Positions 1-9,691 are shown, counted from the stretch's first letter. The stretch: DNA of 64,000 nucleotides from JAPPFW01 sp965231815 (GCA_965231815.1 OZ246890.1:3658001-3722000), one strand, 5' to 3'. Numbers and translations: made by a program. The notes: a model not told the origin generated them from the sequence alone.

Positions 1-1984
1 CGGGGGTCCGGCACACCCCGCGCTCGCAGACGTAGGCGAGGGTCCGGCCTTCCCGGTAGCGACCCGCCAAAAGGGGAACTGTATCCTCGGGGCGGGACGC
101 GGGCGCCACCACGACGTTCGGGTGATACCGGGCAGCGAGCTTTCCCGCCCATTGCAGGGCGTCAAGGCCGGTGATGGCCACCTCGCGGTAGCCTATGTTC
201 GCCGTGGCGAGGACCGCGAGGAGGTGGCCCACCGCACTGGGCGCTGCCTCGACCAGACGATCACCGGAGCGGATGATCTGCTCGAAGCGGTCGTGGTAGC
301 TGAAGTCCCCGGTGAGGTGGCCCATCAAGAGGTAGCACTCGGCGGCTAGGGATGCTCCCGATGCGCTCGGGTTGTCTTGCTGATCCGGCGGTCTGACCAC
401 TAGGCCGGCGACTCCGGAAGCGCTTGCGAAAACCACCCCTTGAGGTCCGCCGAAGTGGTCTTCCAGTAGATCGATCAGTTCTCCGGCCGTGTGGAACCAT
501 TCAGCCTCACCGGTAGCCTGATAGAGTTCCAGCAGCCCGAGAGCGTAGGCGGCGTGATCCTCCAAGAACCCGACCACCGGCGACAGCCCGTTGCTCCATG
601 TACGAGCAAGCAGCCCATCGGGGCGGCGCATTTCACCCAGTATGAACCGGGCATTGGCCCGAGCCGCGTCGAGGTAGCGGGGTTCGCCCAGTACAGCGCC
701 GGCGACAGCTAAGGACCGCACAGCCAGCCCGTTCCAGGCAGTGATTATCTTGTGGTCCAGTCCGGGCCTGATGCGGCCGGCCCTCCGTGCGAGGAGCCTT
801 TCCCTTGCCCTGGCCAGCACCGCCTCCATCTCGTGGGGCGCCATCCCGAACTCTTCGCCTACCACTTCCGCCGGGACGGCCTCGTGCAGAACGTTGGACC
901 CCTCAAAGTTTCCTGCCGGGGTTACCCCGAAGTAGGCGGCCGCCGCCGGTCCGTCCTCGCTGCCCACCACCTCGTGGAACTCGTCATGGCCGAATACGTA
1001 GAACTTACCTTCCACGCCTTCGGAGTCGGCATCCTCGGCGGCGAAGAAACCGCCTCCCGGATGCGTCATGTCTCGCAACAAGTACTCGATGGTCTCGACC
1101 GCCACCCGCCGGTACAGGGTCTCACCGGTCAATTGGGATGTCCGCAAGTAGAGGCGGGCTAGGTCGGCGTTGTCATAGAGCATCTTCTCGAAATGGGGAA
1201 CCAGCCAGGTACGGTCCACCGCGTAGCGGGAGAAACCTCCTCCCAGGTGATCCCGAATCCCTCCTGAGGCCATCCTCTTGAGGGTGGTGGTGAGGATGGT
1301 TTGCGCCCCGGTAGCCCAATCCGATCCCGCGATGCGGGTCAGGAACTCCAGGACCGGAGCTTGGGGGAACTTGGGAGCACCTCCCAATCCACCGTGCTCG
1401 GCGTCGAAGTGGCCCGCCAATGTCTGATAGGCGCCCACAACCCGGTCATGGCCGGGAAGATGTTCCGCCGGCGGCAGGGTCTGCCCGATTCTCCGTGTCA
1501 GTTCGCCGGCCTGGGTCTGTACCTCCGACCGGCGATTGTGCCAGGCATGGCTGATGGCTTCCAGTACTCGCCGGAAGCTCGGCATGCCATGGCGTTCGAC
1601 ATCCGGGAAATAGGTTCCGGCAAAGAACGGGCTTCCGTCCGGCGTGAGAAACACCGTCATCGGCCATCCGCCGCGACCGGTCATGGCGTGAACCGCGTCC
1701 ATGTATATCGAATCGATATCGGGACGCTCCTCGCGATCCACCTTCACGCTCACGAAGTTGTGATTCATGAACCGCGCCGTCTCTTGGTCGTGGAAAGACT
1801 CCCGCTCCATTACGTGGCACCAGTGACACGTTGCGTAACCGACGGACAGAAGAACGGGACGTTCGGTACGGCGGGCGACCTCGAAGGCCTCCTCACCCCA
1901 CGGATACCAGTCCACGGGGTTGTCCCGGTGCTGGATCAGATAAGGTGACAAGCCCGCCAAGTCCAGGTTTCTCAGCAAGGACAC
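1..1984 (-). CDS. Thioredoxin-like DUF255 protein (YyaL/SSP411 type), 3' end off the window
   Basis: This frame is open from a GTG at 1984 to the window edge and gives 661 codons, so only the last few tens of residues should be missing from a family of about 670-700. The N-terminus shows the DUF255 thioredoxin fold with the motif SVGYATCHWCHVMERESF, then VDREERPDIDSIYM and GGWPMTVFLTPDG. The middle has DHLGGGFSRYAVD and WLVPHFEKMLYDNA, typical of the (alpha/alpha)6-barrel half. The last visible residues, AYVCERGVC, match the usual C-terminal AYVC motif. A GGGGA stretch lies just upstream of the GTG, and a stop codon in the same frame precedes it. The family is conserved but its biochemical role is poorly known; a redox or sugar-processing role is only inferred from the folds. 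Confidence 0.9.
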   Translation of the reverse strand, partial: MSLLRNLDLAGLSPYLIQHRDNPVDWYPWGEEAFEVARRTERPVLLSVGYATCHWCHVMERESFHDQETARFMNHNFVSVKVDREERPDIDSIYMDAVHAMTGRGGWPMTVFLTPDGSPFFAGTYFPDVERHGMPSFRRVLEAISHAWHNRRSEVQTQAGELTRRIGQTLPPAEHLPGHDRVVGAYQTLAGHFDAEHGGLGGAPKFPQAPVLEFLTRIAGSDWATGAQTILTTTLKRMASGGIRDHLGGGFSRYAVDRTWLVPHFEKMLYDNADLARLYLRTSQLTGETLYRRVAVETIEYLLRDMTHPGGGFFAAEDADSEGVEGKFYVFGHDEFHEVVGSEDGPAAAAYFGVTPAGNFEGSNVLHEAVPAEVVGEEFGMAPHEMEAVLARARERLLARRAGRIRPGLDHKIITAWNGLAVRSLAVAGAVLGEPRYLDAARANARFILGEMRRPDGLLARTWSNGLSPVVGFLEDHAAYALGLLELYQATGEAEWFHTAGELIDLLEDHFGGPQGVVFASASGVAGLVVRPPDQQDNPSASGASLAAECYLLMGHLTGDFSYHDRFEQIIRSGDRLVEAAPSAVGHLLAVLATANIGYREVAITGLDALQWAGKLAARYHPNVVVAPASRPEDTVPLLAGRYREGRTLAYVCERGVCRTP

Positions 1985-2373
1985 ATGTTCCCCGTCGGGT
2001 AGTAGATCGGTACCTCTCGATCGATGACCTCATCATACGGCCTCGCTCCGGCTGTGCCATCTTGGCGCGAGCCGATGCCCTCCAAGGTGAACCTACGAAG
2101 AAATCGGGAAGAAAATCCCCGATTATCGGGTTATCCGGGTTAGTCGATGCGTAGTTTGTAGTGGAGGCGCTGGGTCACCGTCCCACGCATGAGAGTTTCC
2201 GGGGGACGGTGTAAGCACGGTGAGAGGCGGTGGTGGTGTGACAGCGGAATCCGAGGTGTCGGCAGGTTGGTGGGAACCGAACAGATGCGCGGAATATCGC
2301 CTCGGGTGGGCTATCTTTAGGAAAGCACTGCCGGTGATAGTGAACACTTGCTCAGGGAACTGGAAGGATCCCA
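1985..2373. other. Intergenic region between divergent DUF255 and sigma-factor genes
   Basis: No convincing gene is seen here. The region separates two divergently transcribed genes and must hold both promoters, but I could not pick out a clear -35/-10 pair. A short near-palindrome around 2117-2130 (CCCCGATTATCGGG) resembles the IS1380-type ends found elsewhere in the window. It has no partner end and no target duplication. Confidence 0.5.
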
Positions 2374-3387
2374 ATGGTTGCTACTAAAAAACGGACTAGG
2401 AAAAAGCCCCTAGGAGCCTTAGACGCTCGCGCCCGGAAGGCTCGAGATCGCGGCCGCAGCAAGCTAACCGACGACCGAGGGCGTCTTACCACCGATCTAG
2501 TGAGCCAGTACCTGGCCGCTATCGGAGAATACGAACTGCTCACCGCCGAGCAGGAAGTCGAGTTGGCCCAGAAGATCGAAACCGGACAGGAAGCGGCGCT
2601 TCGTCTGGAGGAAGGTGACTTCGAGGGTTTCAAGGAACAGTTCACCCTCGAAAGAAAGATGGTGCAGGGGAGGCAGGCCAAGGATGACTTCCTCACCGCT
2701 AACCTTCGACTGGTGGTGGCGAATGCTCGCAAGTATGCCAACACCAATGGGATCGACTTCCTCGACCTCATCCAGGAAGGAAACCTGGGTCTGATCCGAG
2801 CTGTGGAGAAATTCGACTGGAGAAAGGGCTTCAAGTTCTCCACCTACGCAACCTGGTGGATCCGCCAGGCGATCACCCGGGCGATCGCGGACAAGTCCCG
2901 TACCGTCCGCATTCCGGTCCACCTCCATGACACCCTTGCCGCGGTGAGAGCGGCTCAGGCAAGCCTGAAGGCTGAGTTGGGTAGGGACCCGAAACCGGCC
3001 GAGATCGCGGAGGAAGCCGGGGTCATGCTGGACAAAGTAGAACTTGCCCTTAGCGTCTCCGACACCGCCTCTCTGGAGAAACCGGTCGGTGAAGACGGCG
3101 CCCAACTCGGCGACTTCATAGAGGACCAAGACGCCGCCGATCCGGTACGCGTCACCGAGGAACTCGACGTGTCCGAAAGCCTCCGTCGGTCCATACGCCG
3201 ACTGCCCAGCCGAGAAGGACGAATTCTGGCGCTTCGCTATGGATTTCTCGATGGGGTGCCTAGAACTCTTGAAGAAATCGGGGAGGAGTTCAACCTCACC
3301 CGCGAGCGCATCCGCCAGTTGGAGAAACTGGCTCTCTGCCGCCTCCGGCATCCATCATTCGGAATACGCGAGCAGGATCTTATCTAG
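2374..3387 (+). CDS. RNA polymerase sigma factor, sigma-70 family (RpoD/HrdB type)
   Basis: 337 residues with the complete group 1/2 sigma-70 layout. Region 1.2 is near residues 40-70 (VSQYLAAIGEYELLTAEQEV). Region 2 has DFLTANLRLVVANARKY, DLIQEGNLGLIRAVEKFDW and FSTYATWWIRQAI. Region 3 follows, and region 4 carries the helix-turn-helix LTRERIRQLEKLALCRLR. The basic N-terminus (KKRTRKKPLGALDARARKARDRGR) is short, as in many actinobacterial principal-like factors. An AGGA lies 7-8 nt before the ATG. It directs promoter recognition by RNA polymerase. Whether it is the housekeeping factor or a close group 2 paralogue cannot be settled from one window. Confidence 0.93.
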   Translation: MVATKKRTRKKPLGALDARARKARDRGRSKLTDDRGRLTTDLVSQYLAAIGEYELLTAEQEVELAQKIETGQEAALRLEEGDFEGFKEQFTLERKMVQGRQAKDDFLTANLRLVVANARKYANTNGIDFLDLIQEGNLGLIRAVEKFDWRKGFKFSTYATWWIRQAITRAIADKSRTVRIPVHLHDTLAAVRAAQASLKAELGRDPKPAEIAEEAGVMLDKVELALSVSDTASLEKPVGEDGAQLGDFIEDQDAADPVRVTEELDVSESLRRSIRRLPSREGRILALRYGFLDGVPRTLEEIGEEFNLTRERIRQLEKLALCRLRHPSFGIREQDLI

Positions 3388-3410
3388 CCCACTCTGCTAA
3401 TTGAAGCCTA

Positions 3411-3430
3411 GAAACCACACCCCTGGTTTC
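3411..3430. terminator. Stem-loop between convergent sigma-factor and DUF3179 genes
   Basis: A perfect 7-bp stem, GAAACCA/TGGTTTC, closes a six-base loop 24 nt after the sigma-factor stop codon. It lies between two convergent genes, so it could serve both. The following T-run is weak, so termination efficiency is uncertain. Confidence 0.45.
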
Positions 3431-3479
3431 ATCGTTAAGCAGCCACCGGCCCACCCGATTGGTGCGGTCACGCGGGCAA

Positions 3480-4850
3480 TTACCCCTCGTAGACAACCCC
3501 GTCCGGGAAGAAGGCGCCCCACGCGAACCAGAACTCGTTGCGGTGGATCGCCAACTCAAGCCGGTTACCTGCAAGCGGTCCGCTGATCGCCTCGCCGAGG
3601 AGCGTCCACTCCGACGAGGTCTTGCTGTCCTTAAAGAGATCACCTTCCTTGGTGAAGGTAAGCTCACTACCCGCCACCGTTCGCAGATACGCGATGCCGG
3701 TGCCCACAGTTCTGCCTTCGCTCACCCGTCCGGTATCGAGGGCGTCGGCGGTATCACCACCCCAAAAGACCGCCACCGGAACCCCGCCCACCGCGTCGTT
3801 AACCACGCCCACCTTGGATAGGAGCGGGAACGGATAAGCGGTGGCGCCCCCTCCTTCAGCGACCCCCACCACTCGATCCAGCGCCCGGTACCGAGGGTCG
3901 ATCTCCCCGGTATAGAAGGGATAGGGAACCGCTCGGCTTGTATAACCAACGTAGGGATTGGAGATGTAGGGAATACCGGCGCCGCTCTCCCGGGCCAGCG
4001 AAACTCCCGCAGGGTAGGACTCGGCAAACTCGCCGAAGGAGACGATAGCTGTCGGTAATGGGATAAGAACCGTTCCCGTGGCGGAACCGACGATGGCTTC
4101 GCCGGTAACCTGCTGCCATAACGAAACGGTCCGGTTGTCCCACATGACGAGGTCGGAGTTACGTAGCAGACCTGACACTCCGAACCGGAGCACCTCGCCT
4201 TCAACCCTGCGATCAAAGGCAAGCGCGGTGTTGCAGAGCGGGCAGTAGGTGACTGCAACAGGCACCCCTCCGATCTCGTCATTGACGATCTCATGACGGT
4301 GCAGGATGCCCAGTGGATAGAACCGTTTCTCTCCACCTACCAGCACCACAACGCCCGGCACCCGGTCCTCCAGCCATTCGGACGCTGCCGCAATGGATTC
4401 GAACACCGGATCGTCAATCGGAGGAATGACATCTCGCGGATCGATTACCTGTATCCCGAGCAAGAGTTCACCGATATTGATGGAACTCATCCTCCAGTCA
4501 GTTGGCCAGGAGGCCGTTACCTGCCTGACCAGCGGGTCCAGTCGGTCCAAGTGGGAATCGTCCTCTACCGAGACGCCGGCGGCGGTCGTGGAGGACGCCT
4601 CGACCTGTGAGGGAACCGTCTCGACCTCGCTCGTCGAACTAGCCGGCGGCAACGTCGCTTCAGGAAGGGCGTCGGGCGCGATGGTCGTGGCCACCGATGG
4701 TTCCGTCCCGACTGCCGATGTGGCCGGAACGGATGCGGGACTCTCAGTCCCGGTCTCACCGCAGGAAACAGCCAGTAGAGACAGCGGCGACAGGACTAAG
4801 AACATCGAAATGAGTCGGGTCTTCCAGCCGGTTCGGGTACGTTGGAGCAT
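3480..4850 (-). CDS. DUF3179 domain lipoprotein
   Basis: 456 residues from the chosen start. The N-terminus has a basic stretch, a hydrophobic segment and a lipobox (LAVSC, Cys about residue 30), so it should be a lipoprotein on the outer face of the membrane. A Thr/Ser/Pro/Glu-rich linker of about 90 residues follows. The DUF3179 domain then shows GVVVLVGGEKRFYPLGIL, VTYCPLCNTALAFDR and FGVSGLLRNSDLVMWD. The domain's function is not established. An upstream in-frame ATG at 4922 would put 24 extra residues before the signal peptide, so 4850 is preferred, although no strong ribosome binding site is seen. The sequence AGGTTGGGGA occurs twice just upstream. Confidence 0.82.
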   Translation of the reverse strand: MLQRTRTGWKTRLISMFLVLSPLSLLAVSCGETGTESPASVPATSAVGTEPSVATTIAPDALPEATLPPASSTSEVETVPSQVEASSTTAAGVSVEDDSHLDRLDPLVRQVTASWPTDWRMSSINIGELLLGIQVIDPRDVIPPIDDPVFESIAAASEWLEDRVPGVVVLVGGEKRFYPLGILHRHEIVNDEIGGVPVAVTYCPLCNTALAFDRRVEGEVLRFGVSGLLRNSDLVMWDNRTVSLWQQVTGEAIVGSATGTVLIPLPTAIVSFGEFAESYPAGVSLARESGAGIPYISNPYVGYTSRAVPYPFYTGEIDPRYRALDRVVGVAEGGGATAYPFPLLSKVGVVNDAVGGVPVAVFWGGDTADALDTGRVSEGRTVGTGIAYLRTVAGSELTFTKEGDLFKDSKTSSEWTLLGEAISGPLAGNRLELAIHRNEFWFAWGAFFPDGVVYEG

Positions 4851-4999
4851 AGTCCCCAACCTAGCCGGGTTCCCCAACCTAGTCGTCATGAACCGGTCAG
4901 GTCTCTGCCTGTCGGCGGACATTCCCTATCCGAGACTATGCGGAAACAATCCATGGATCGGGGTCTCCACCATCCCCGTACACCGGTGAACCCAGGGCT

Positions 5000-5896
5000 T
5001 CATATCGGCGGGGCTAGGTAGTTAGCGCCCGCGAGCCGCGACTCCTCGAAGTCAAAGACCCAAGTGGAACCCTTAGCCAGCGGCAGAAGGGATCCACGGT
5101 CGCCCAGAAACCGCCGCAAGACCGCCCCGACGATCGGACGGTGCGAGCAGAACAAACTGGTTCCGGCGGGTCGATCGTCAATCACCGCATTGATCTCGGC
5201 GGACGTTGCCTCTTCCCAGAGCCCTCCGGCAACCTCGGGAATCAATCCCCGAGCCTCGGCCAACGGAGCTACGGTCTCCAGACATCTGACGGCCCGACTG
5301 CTGAGAATCAGGTTGACATCGAAACATCCGAGTTGGCCGGCGAGAGCGTCGGCCTGTCGCCTTCCCCGCTCTGAAAGAGGCCGAGCCAGATCTTCAGGCC
5401 CGAATTGTCCGCGAACTCCGGCAATTGCGTGACGGGCAAGCAATAGCCGGTCCGCCGGTCTGGTCCAGCCAGGCCTCAATCGGTCGGCGATCGTACGGTC
5501 GGTGGAGTAGGACACCTCCTCGGCAAGGGACCGCCGCGGCACCCAGCGAATCCTGTCCACCTCGGACGATGGAACGAAGGCCACCTCCTCCGCCCGCATG
5601 ACCCAATAGTGAACTTCCTTGGAACGCCTATTCGGTTTGCGGTAGGAAAGGCTACCCAAATATCGACCGACGACCGTGCCGGCGCCGGCCTCTTCCCATA
5701 CCTCCCTGACGGCGCACTCGAGCAGGCTTTCGCCGTTCTCGACCTTCCCTTTCGGGAAACTCCAGTCCCCGTACTTGGGGCGATGGACAAGTAGAACCTC
5801 TGTTCCGGCTTCTCCGCGCCGCCAGACGACCCCGCCCGCGGCCATCTCGGCTGCGGTACTGATTGTCATCGGGTAACGGTGAGAAGAATGGGCCAT
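5000..5896 (-). CDS. NUDIX hydrolase fused to SixA-type histidine phosphatase (MutT1-like)
   Basis: 298 residues in two domains. The NUDIX box spans about residues 50-71 (GKVENGESLLECAVREVWEE), preceded by the LLVHRPKYGDWSFPKGK stretch typical of MutT. From about residue 150 a phosphoglycerate-mutase-like domain begins with LLLARHAIAG, whose RH is the catalytic signature, and later has SRAVRCLETVAPLA and LFCSHRPIVG. The same architecture is found in mycobacterial MutT1, which cleans oxidised nucleotides and related diphosphates; that substrate range is inferred here. An internal ATG (MTIST) ten codons in is an alternative start, because no clear ribosome binding site marks 5896. Confidence 0.9.
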   Translation of the reverse strand: MAHSSHRYPMTISTAAEMAAGGVVWRRGEAGTEVLLVHRPKYGDWSFPKGKVENGESLLECAVREVWEEAGAGTVVGRYLGSLSYRKPNRRSKEVHYWVMRAEEVAFVPSSEVDRIRWVPRRSLAEEVSYSTDRTIADRLRPGWTRPADRLLLARHAIAGVRGQFGPEDLARPLSERGRRQADALAGQLGCFDVNLILSSRAVRCLETVAPLAEARGLIPEVAGGLWEEATSAEINAVIDDRPAGTSLFCSHRPIVGAVLRRFLGDRGSLLPLAKGSTWVFDFEESRLAGANYLAPPI

Positions 5897-5936
5897 ATTG
5901 TCGAATACTAGAAACGAGCCGTCCGGGTAGCTTCTC

Positions 5937-6500
5937 TCAAGAGAGATGCTCAGAGCTACAACCCGGTACGGCCATGGTTAAGGCCTGCACGGCCTCGGAT
6001 GGGGTATCCACCATCGTGATCAAGCCCGGGGTTGTCCTCAACTCGTGTATCAATCCGGAGACGATGTTTTCCCACGCTCCCCGGAAGGCAATAACCGGAT
6101 CCGCCGGTGCGCCGCGCATATCCGCAAGGTAGACGTCGTTCCAGGCCACTACCAGTTCAGCCAAGGTCCCGATACTCCCCGGCATCACGATCGAGGCGCA
6201 TGCCATCTCCATCATGATCCGGATCCGTTCGAGCAGACCGCCGGCCTGAATCTCCCTGGTGAGAAATCGGTTACCGCCTATCCGGCCCGGAAACAGGGAA
6301 GGCACGGTCACCCCGACGGCTCGTGCTCCCACGCTCGTCGCTCCGACTGAAACAGCCTCCATCAACCCCGAGTAGCCCCCGTTGACCACCCCGAGACCGC
6401 GCTCACCCAGGAGACGGCCCAACTCGATACCCTGTTCGTATGTTCCGTCACCTGGAACCGCCCTTGACGAGCCGAATACGGCTACCACCATGTCACCCAT
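5937..6500 (-). CDS. LOG-like Rossmann protein (SLOG superfamily)
   Basis: 187 residues from the MGDMVVAVFGSS start. The N-terminal FGSS, NGGYSGLMEAVSVGA and GVTVPSLFPGR are typical of the LOG/lysine-decarboxylase-like fold that binds nucleotides. The signature PGGxGTxxE is changed to PGSIGTLAELVVAWN: one Gly is Ser, but the Glu is kept. LOG enzymes release cytokinin-type bases from nucleoside monophosphates, while many bacterial members are annotated only as TIGR00725-type. The substrate is therefore unknown. Earlier in-frame starts up to 6551 exist, but the extra residues do not look like the family. Confidence 0.75.
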   Translation of the reverse strand: MGDMVVAVFGSSRAVPGDGTYEQGIELGRLLGERGLGVVNGGYSGLMEAVSVGATSVGARAVGVTVPSLFPGRIGGNRFLTREIQAGGLLERIRIMMEMACASIVMPGSIGTLAELVVAWNDVYLADMRGAPADPVIAFRGAWENIVSGLIHELRTTPGLITMVDTPSEAVQALTMAVPGCSSEHLS

Positions 6501-6793
6501 GAAGCATCCAGCGTACACGAGGGGAGGGATGTCGGAGACCACCCATTGCACAGGCAGGTCCCCGAGATGGCCGGTTGACGGATCCGTTCAGGCCGGATTC
6601 CTCAGTATCGTGGTCTTCGAGGTAGTGGAAGCCGGAATGCTTCAGGTCCGGACTCGGTCTTGTACGATCAGCGGCCACCACGCGAATTCGAAGCCGGATG
6701 AACGGAGGTCATCGCCAACTATGGGTCGCACATCCTGATGTTAGGGGTGCGTCGGAACATGAAGAATCCGGAGCGAAACGAAGGAGGCTCAAG

Positions 6794-7594
6794 TTGAGCA
6801 AACGGCCTGCAATCTACAAGCGCCGTCCTGTACAGATCGGCGCAGCAATTCTGGCAATCCCCGCGCTGGTGCTGGCATGGTGGCTGGGATCCCCATTGTT
6901 GATCGACGACGTGGTGAACGAACCGTTCCCGCGAGCAGCCATGGCGGTTATCCCCGATGACATGACCGCCGATGAGGTCGAGCAGGCCATGATCGAGGCC
7001 GAAACCGTCGATGTACCCGCCTACGAGAACATGCCGGAGGTGTCCGCCACCGCGACCACCCTTGCACCTCCTACCACCGCTACATCCACCACCGGAAGTA
7101 CTGAGGCGCCGGCTGAGCAAGATCCCGCCGAAGCCGACGATTCATCAACAACCACATCGGCGGCGCCCGAAGAGGAGCCTATTGAATCCGCCGATCCTTC
7201 AACAACCACATCGGCGGCCGAGGCGGACCCTGAACCTCAACCTAGGGCGCCGGTCCCACTGGTCACAGGACCTCTCATGGATGGTGACTCCTTCCACAAA
7301 GGTTCGGGACAGGTAACCCTTTACCGCTTGGAGGATCAAACCCATGTCGTACGTCTCGACGAGATCGAGGTGACCAACGGACCTGATTTGCACGTCTTGC
7401 TAACCCCGATTCACGGGCTTGGAAGCCGTGACGACCTGCAGGCAGCCGGTTACATCGACCTCGGTCCCCTCAAAGGGAACATCGGTTCGCAGAACTACCC
7501 GGTACCGGCCGACTACCGGATCCCGGATGAGCTAACCCTCGTGATCTACTGCGTGCCGTTCCGGGTGGTGTTCGCGACCGCAGAACTAGCGTGA
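6794..7594 (+). CDS. Membrane-anchored DM13 domain protein
   Basis: 266 residues from a TTG that has AGGAGG seven bases upstream; this is a better start than the ATG at 6698, which has no such site. One membrane segment (about residues 13-33, IGAAILAIPALVLAWWLGS) is followed by an acidic and Thr/Ser/Pro-rich region containing two near-identical SSTTTSAA blocks. The C-terminal DM13 domain (about residues 155-266) shows GPLMDGDSFHKGSGQVTLYR, GPDLHVLLTP and LVIYCVPFRVVFATAEL. DM13 domains are extracytoplasmic and have been proposed to act in redox chemistry with the Cys near the end; Cys is present in YCVPF. The protein should face outward. Confidence 0.85.
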   Translation: MSKRPAIYKRRPVQIGAAILAIPALVLAWWLGSPLLIDDVVNEPFPRAAMAVIPDDMTADEVEQAMIEAETVDVPAYENMPEVSATATTLAPPTTATSTTGSTEAPAEQDPAEADDSSTTTSAAPEEEPIESADPSTTTSAAEADPEPQPRAPVPLVTGPLMDGDSFHKGSGQVTLYRLEDQTHVVRLDEIEVTNGPDLHVLLTPIHGLGSRDDLQAAGYIDLGPLKGNIGSQNYPVPADYRIPDELTLVIYCVPFRVVFATAELA

Positions 7595-7618
7595 GACCGT
7601 GAACAGAGCTTTCGGCGG

Positions 7619-9691
7619 CTAGCCGGCTACCACCTCTTTCACCGCGGACATAACCCGACGGGCGGTGATGATGGCATGGTGCTCCACTCCGAACTGGGGC
7701 CAGGGCGCATCGAATCCGGCTACCCGAACGATAGGGGCCTCCAGGTCGTAGAGAGCTTCCTCCGCCACCGTTGCCGCCACCTCCGCGGCCATTCCCGCCG
7801 TCTTGGGAGGTTCCTGCACCAGAACCAAACGCCCCGTCTTGGCGACAGAATCAAGCACCGTCTCACGATCCCAGGGCTTCAAGGTTCTCAGGTCGATCAC
7901 CTCACATCCGATACCGGTAGCTGAGAGATCCTCGGCCGCCTCGAGGGCCACCCGCACCATTCCCCCGTAGGTCACCACCGTGACATCGTTCCCCGGGCGA
8001 CGGATCCGGGCGCGGCCGATCGGGAGCGTGTAGTAGCGGGTGGGAACCTCCTCCCTGAACGCCCGGTACAGCACCTTCGGCTCGAGAAACAGAACCGGAT
8101 CAGCACTCTCTGCCGCCGCGGCGAGCAACCCTTTGGCGTCCACCGCGGTTGACGGGATCACCACCGTCAGGCCCGGAGTGTGCACGAAGTACGCCTCGGG
8201 ACTGTCTGCATGGAACTCGTGGGGAGCGATCCCACCCCCGTTCGGCCACCTGACCACGATCGGCAGGGATACGTTTCCCCGCGTGCGGAAGCGGAACCGG
8301 GCCATATGGCTCACAATCTGATCGAAGGCCGGATAAACGAAACCATCGAACTGGATCTCCACCAGCGGACGAGCACCACCGATGGCCATACCCACCGCCG
8401 TGCCGGCGATGCCCGTTTCGCACAGCGGGGTGTCGATCACACGCTCAGGACCGAAGCGGTCCAGGAGTCCTTCGGTTATCCGGAAAACGCCGCCGGTCCT
8501 TCCGACGTCTTCGCCCATGACTACAGCTTCGTCGTAGCGATCCATGATCTCGCCCATCGCGGCGTTGATCGCCTGAGCCATGGTCCATCTGCTGGTCGGG
8601 CCGCCGGGGAGAGCATCGCGGCCAACCCTCCACAACTCCGCCCTATCGATCCGCGATGGCGGGCTGCCCTCCCTCTCCAGAACGGTGCGGAACTGGTGAT
8701 CCAAACTCTCGGGGATACGCTCGTAAACTTGCCGAACGACCTCCTCCCGGGGAGGCGCCTCCCAACCCTCGATCTCCGTCAAGGCCTCATCGAACTTCGA
8801 CGCCTCGCCTACAACCTGCTCATCGATGTCGTCCGACCACAGGCCCTCCCCCACGAGGAAGTTCTTGAACCGAGGGATCGGATCGCGGGCCCGCCACGTA
8901 TCGACCTCCTCTGTACTTCGGTAGAGGGTCGGATCGTCCGCGGTGGCATGCGGTCCGAATCGGTAGGTAACCGCCTCTATGAGAGTAGGGCCATCACCGT
9001 TGCGGGCTCGTTCCACCGCATCCCTTGTGGCGCTGTACACCGCTAACACATCCATGCCGTCTACCCGCACCCCGGGCATCCCGTATCCGGCTGCCTTATC
9101 CGCCAACGTGGCGGCCGCCGTCTGATTGCTGACCGGCATGGAGATGGCCCATCCGTTGTTGGAGCACAAGAACACAGTGGGCGTCTTCCACAAACCGGCG
9201 AAGTTCATCGCCGAGTGGAAGTCGCTCTCGGACGTGGCCCCATCCCCGAAGTAGACCATGGTGATCAGGTTCTCCCCGGCGAGCCGGGCCCGGTACGCAT
9301 GCCCGACCGCATGGGGTAACTGGGTGGCGATCGGAATGGTGTGGATGTTCATGCGGTAGCGTGATACATCCCAGCCCTCGTTAGGTAGTCCGCGATAGTA
9401 GGAGAGCATCACGAGGGGTGGCACGCCTCTGGCAAGCTGGACAGCGTGCTCCCGGTAGCTGGGATAGACCCAATCCTCCGGCCCGATGGCGTAGGCCGAA
9501 CCGATCTGCGCAGCCTCCTGGCCTTCGGCAGGCGGGAAGGTTCCCAACCGACCCTGCCGTTGCAGGTTCATGGCCCGCCGATCGAACCTTCTACCCAACG
9601 CCATCAACCGGTACATCTCGACTAGGTCCTTGCCGTCCAGATCGGGTAGCGGCCTGACCAGTCGCCCGGAGTTATCCAAGATCTGCAGCAC
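7619..9691 (-). CDS. 2-oxoacid dehydrogenase E1, alpha and beta subunits fused
   Basis: 690 residues. The N-terminal half is the thiamine-diphosphate E1 alpha domain (YFGDGATSESDFHSAMNFAG, CSNNGWAISMPV, YRFGPHATADDPTLYR). The C-terminal half is E1 beta (GEDVGRTGGVFRITEGLLDRFG, DTPLCETGIAGTAVGMA, RWPNGGGIAPHEFHADSPEA). The enzyme would decarboxylate a 2-oxoacid, branched-chain or pyruvate, and pass the acyl group to a lipoyl E2. No E2 or E3 is in the window. The GTG at 9691 has GGAGG eight bases upstream; a GTG nine codons earlier (9718) is the longer alternative. Such alpha-beta fusions occur in several bacterial phyla. It is divergent from hisC. Confidence 0.9.
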   Translation of the reverse strand: MLQILDNSGRLVRPLPDLDGKDLVEMYRLMALGRRFDRRAMNLQRQGRLGTFPPAEGQEAAQIGSAYAIGPEDWVYPSYREHAVQLARGVPPLVMLSYYRGLPNEGWDVSRYRMNIHTIPIATQLPHAVGHAYRARLAGENLITMVYFGDGATSESDFHSAMNFAGLWKTPTVFLCSNNGWAISMPVSNQTAAATLADKAAGYGMPGVRVDGMDVLAVYSATRDAVERARNGDGPTLIEAVTYRFGPHATADDPTLYRSTEEVDTWRARDPIPRFKNFLVGEGLWSDDIDEQVVGEASKFDEALTEIEGWEAPPREEVVRQVYERIPESLDHQFRTVLEREGSPPSRIDRAELWRVGRDALPGGPTSRWTMAQAINAAMGEIMDRYDEAVVMGEDVGRTGGVFRITEGLLDRFGPERVIDTPLCETGIAGTAVGMAIGGARPLVEIQFDGFVYPAFDQIVSHMARFRFRTRGNVSLPIVVRWPNGGGIAPHEFHADSPEAYFVHTPGLTVVIPSTAVDAKGLLAAAAESADPVLFLEPKVLYRAFREEVPTRYYTLPIGRARIRRPGNDVTVVTYGGMVRVALEAAEDLSATGIGCEVIDLRTLKPWDRETVLDSVAKTGRLVLVQEPPKTAGMAAEVAATVAEEALYDLEAPIVRVAGFDAPWPQFGVEHHAIITARRVMSAVKEVVAG

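Noticed and set aside
752..1948. Plus-strand frames over the first gene
   Set aside because: The minus frame encodes a clear DUF255 protein; the plus frames have no homology-like text.
2117..2130. CCCCGATTAT start of an IS1380-type end upstream of the sigma-factor gene
   Set aside because: Only ten bases match, there is no CTAN flank and no second end within 300 bp, so it is treated as a chance palindrome.
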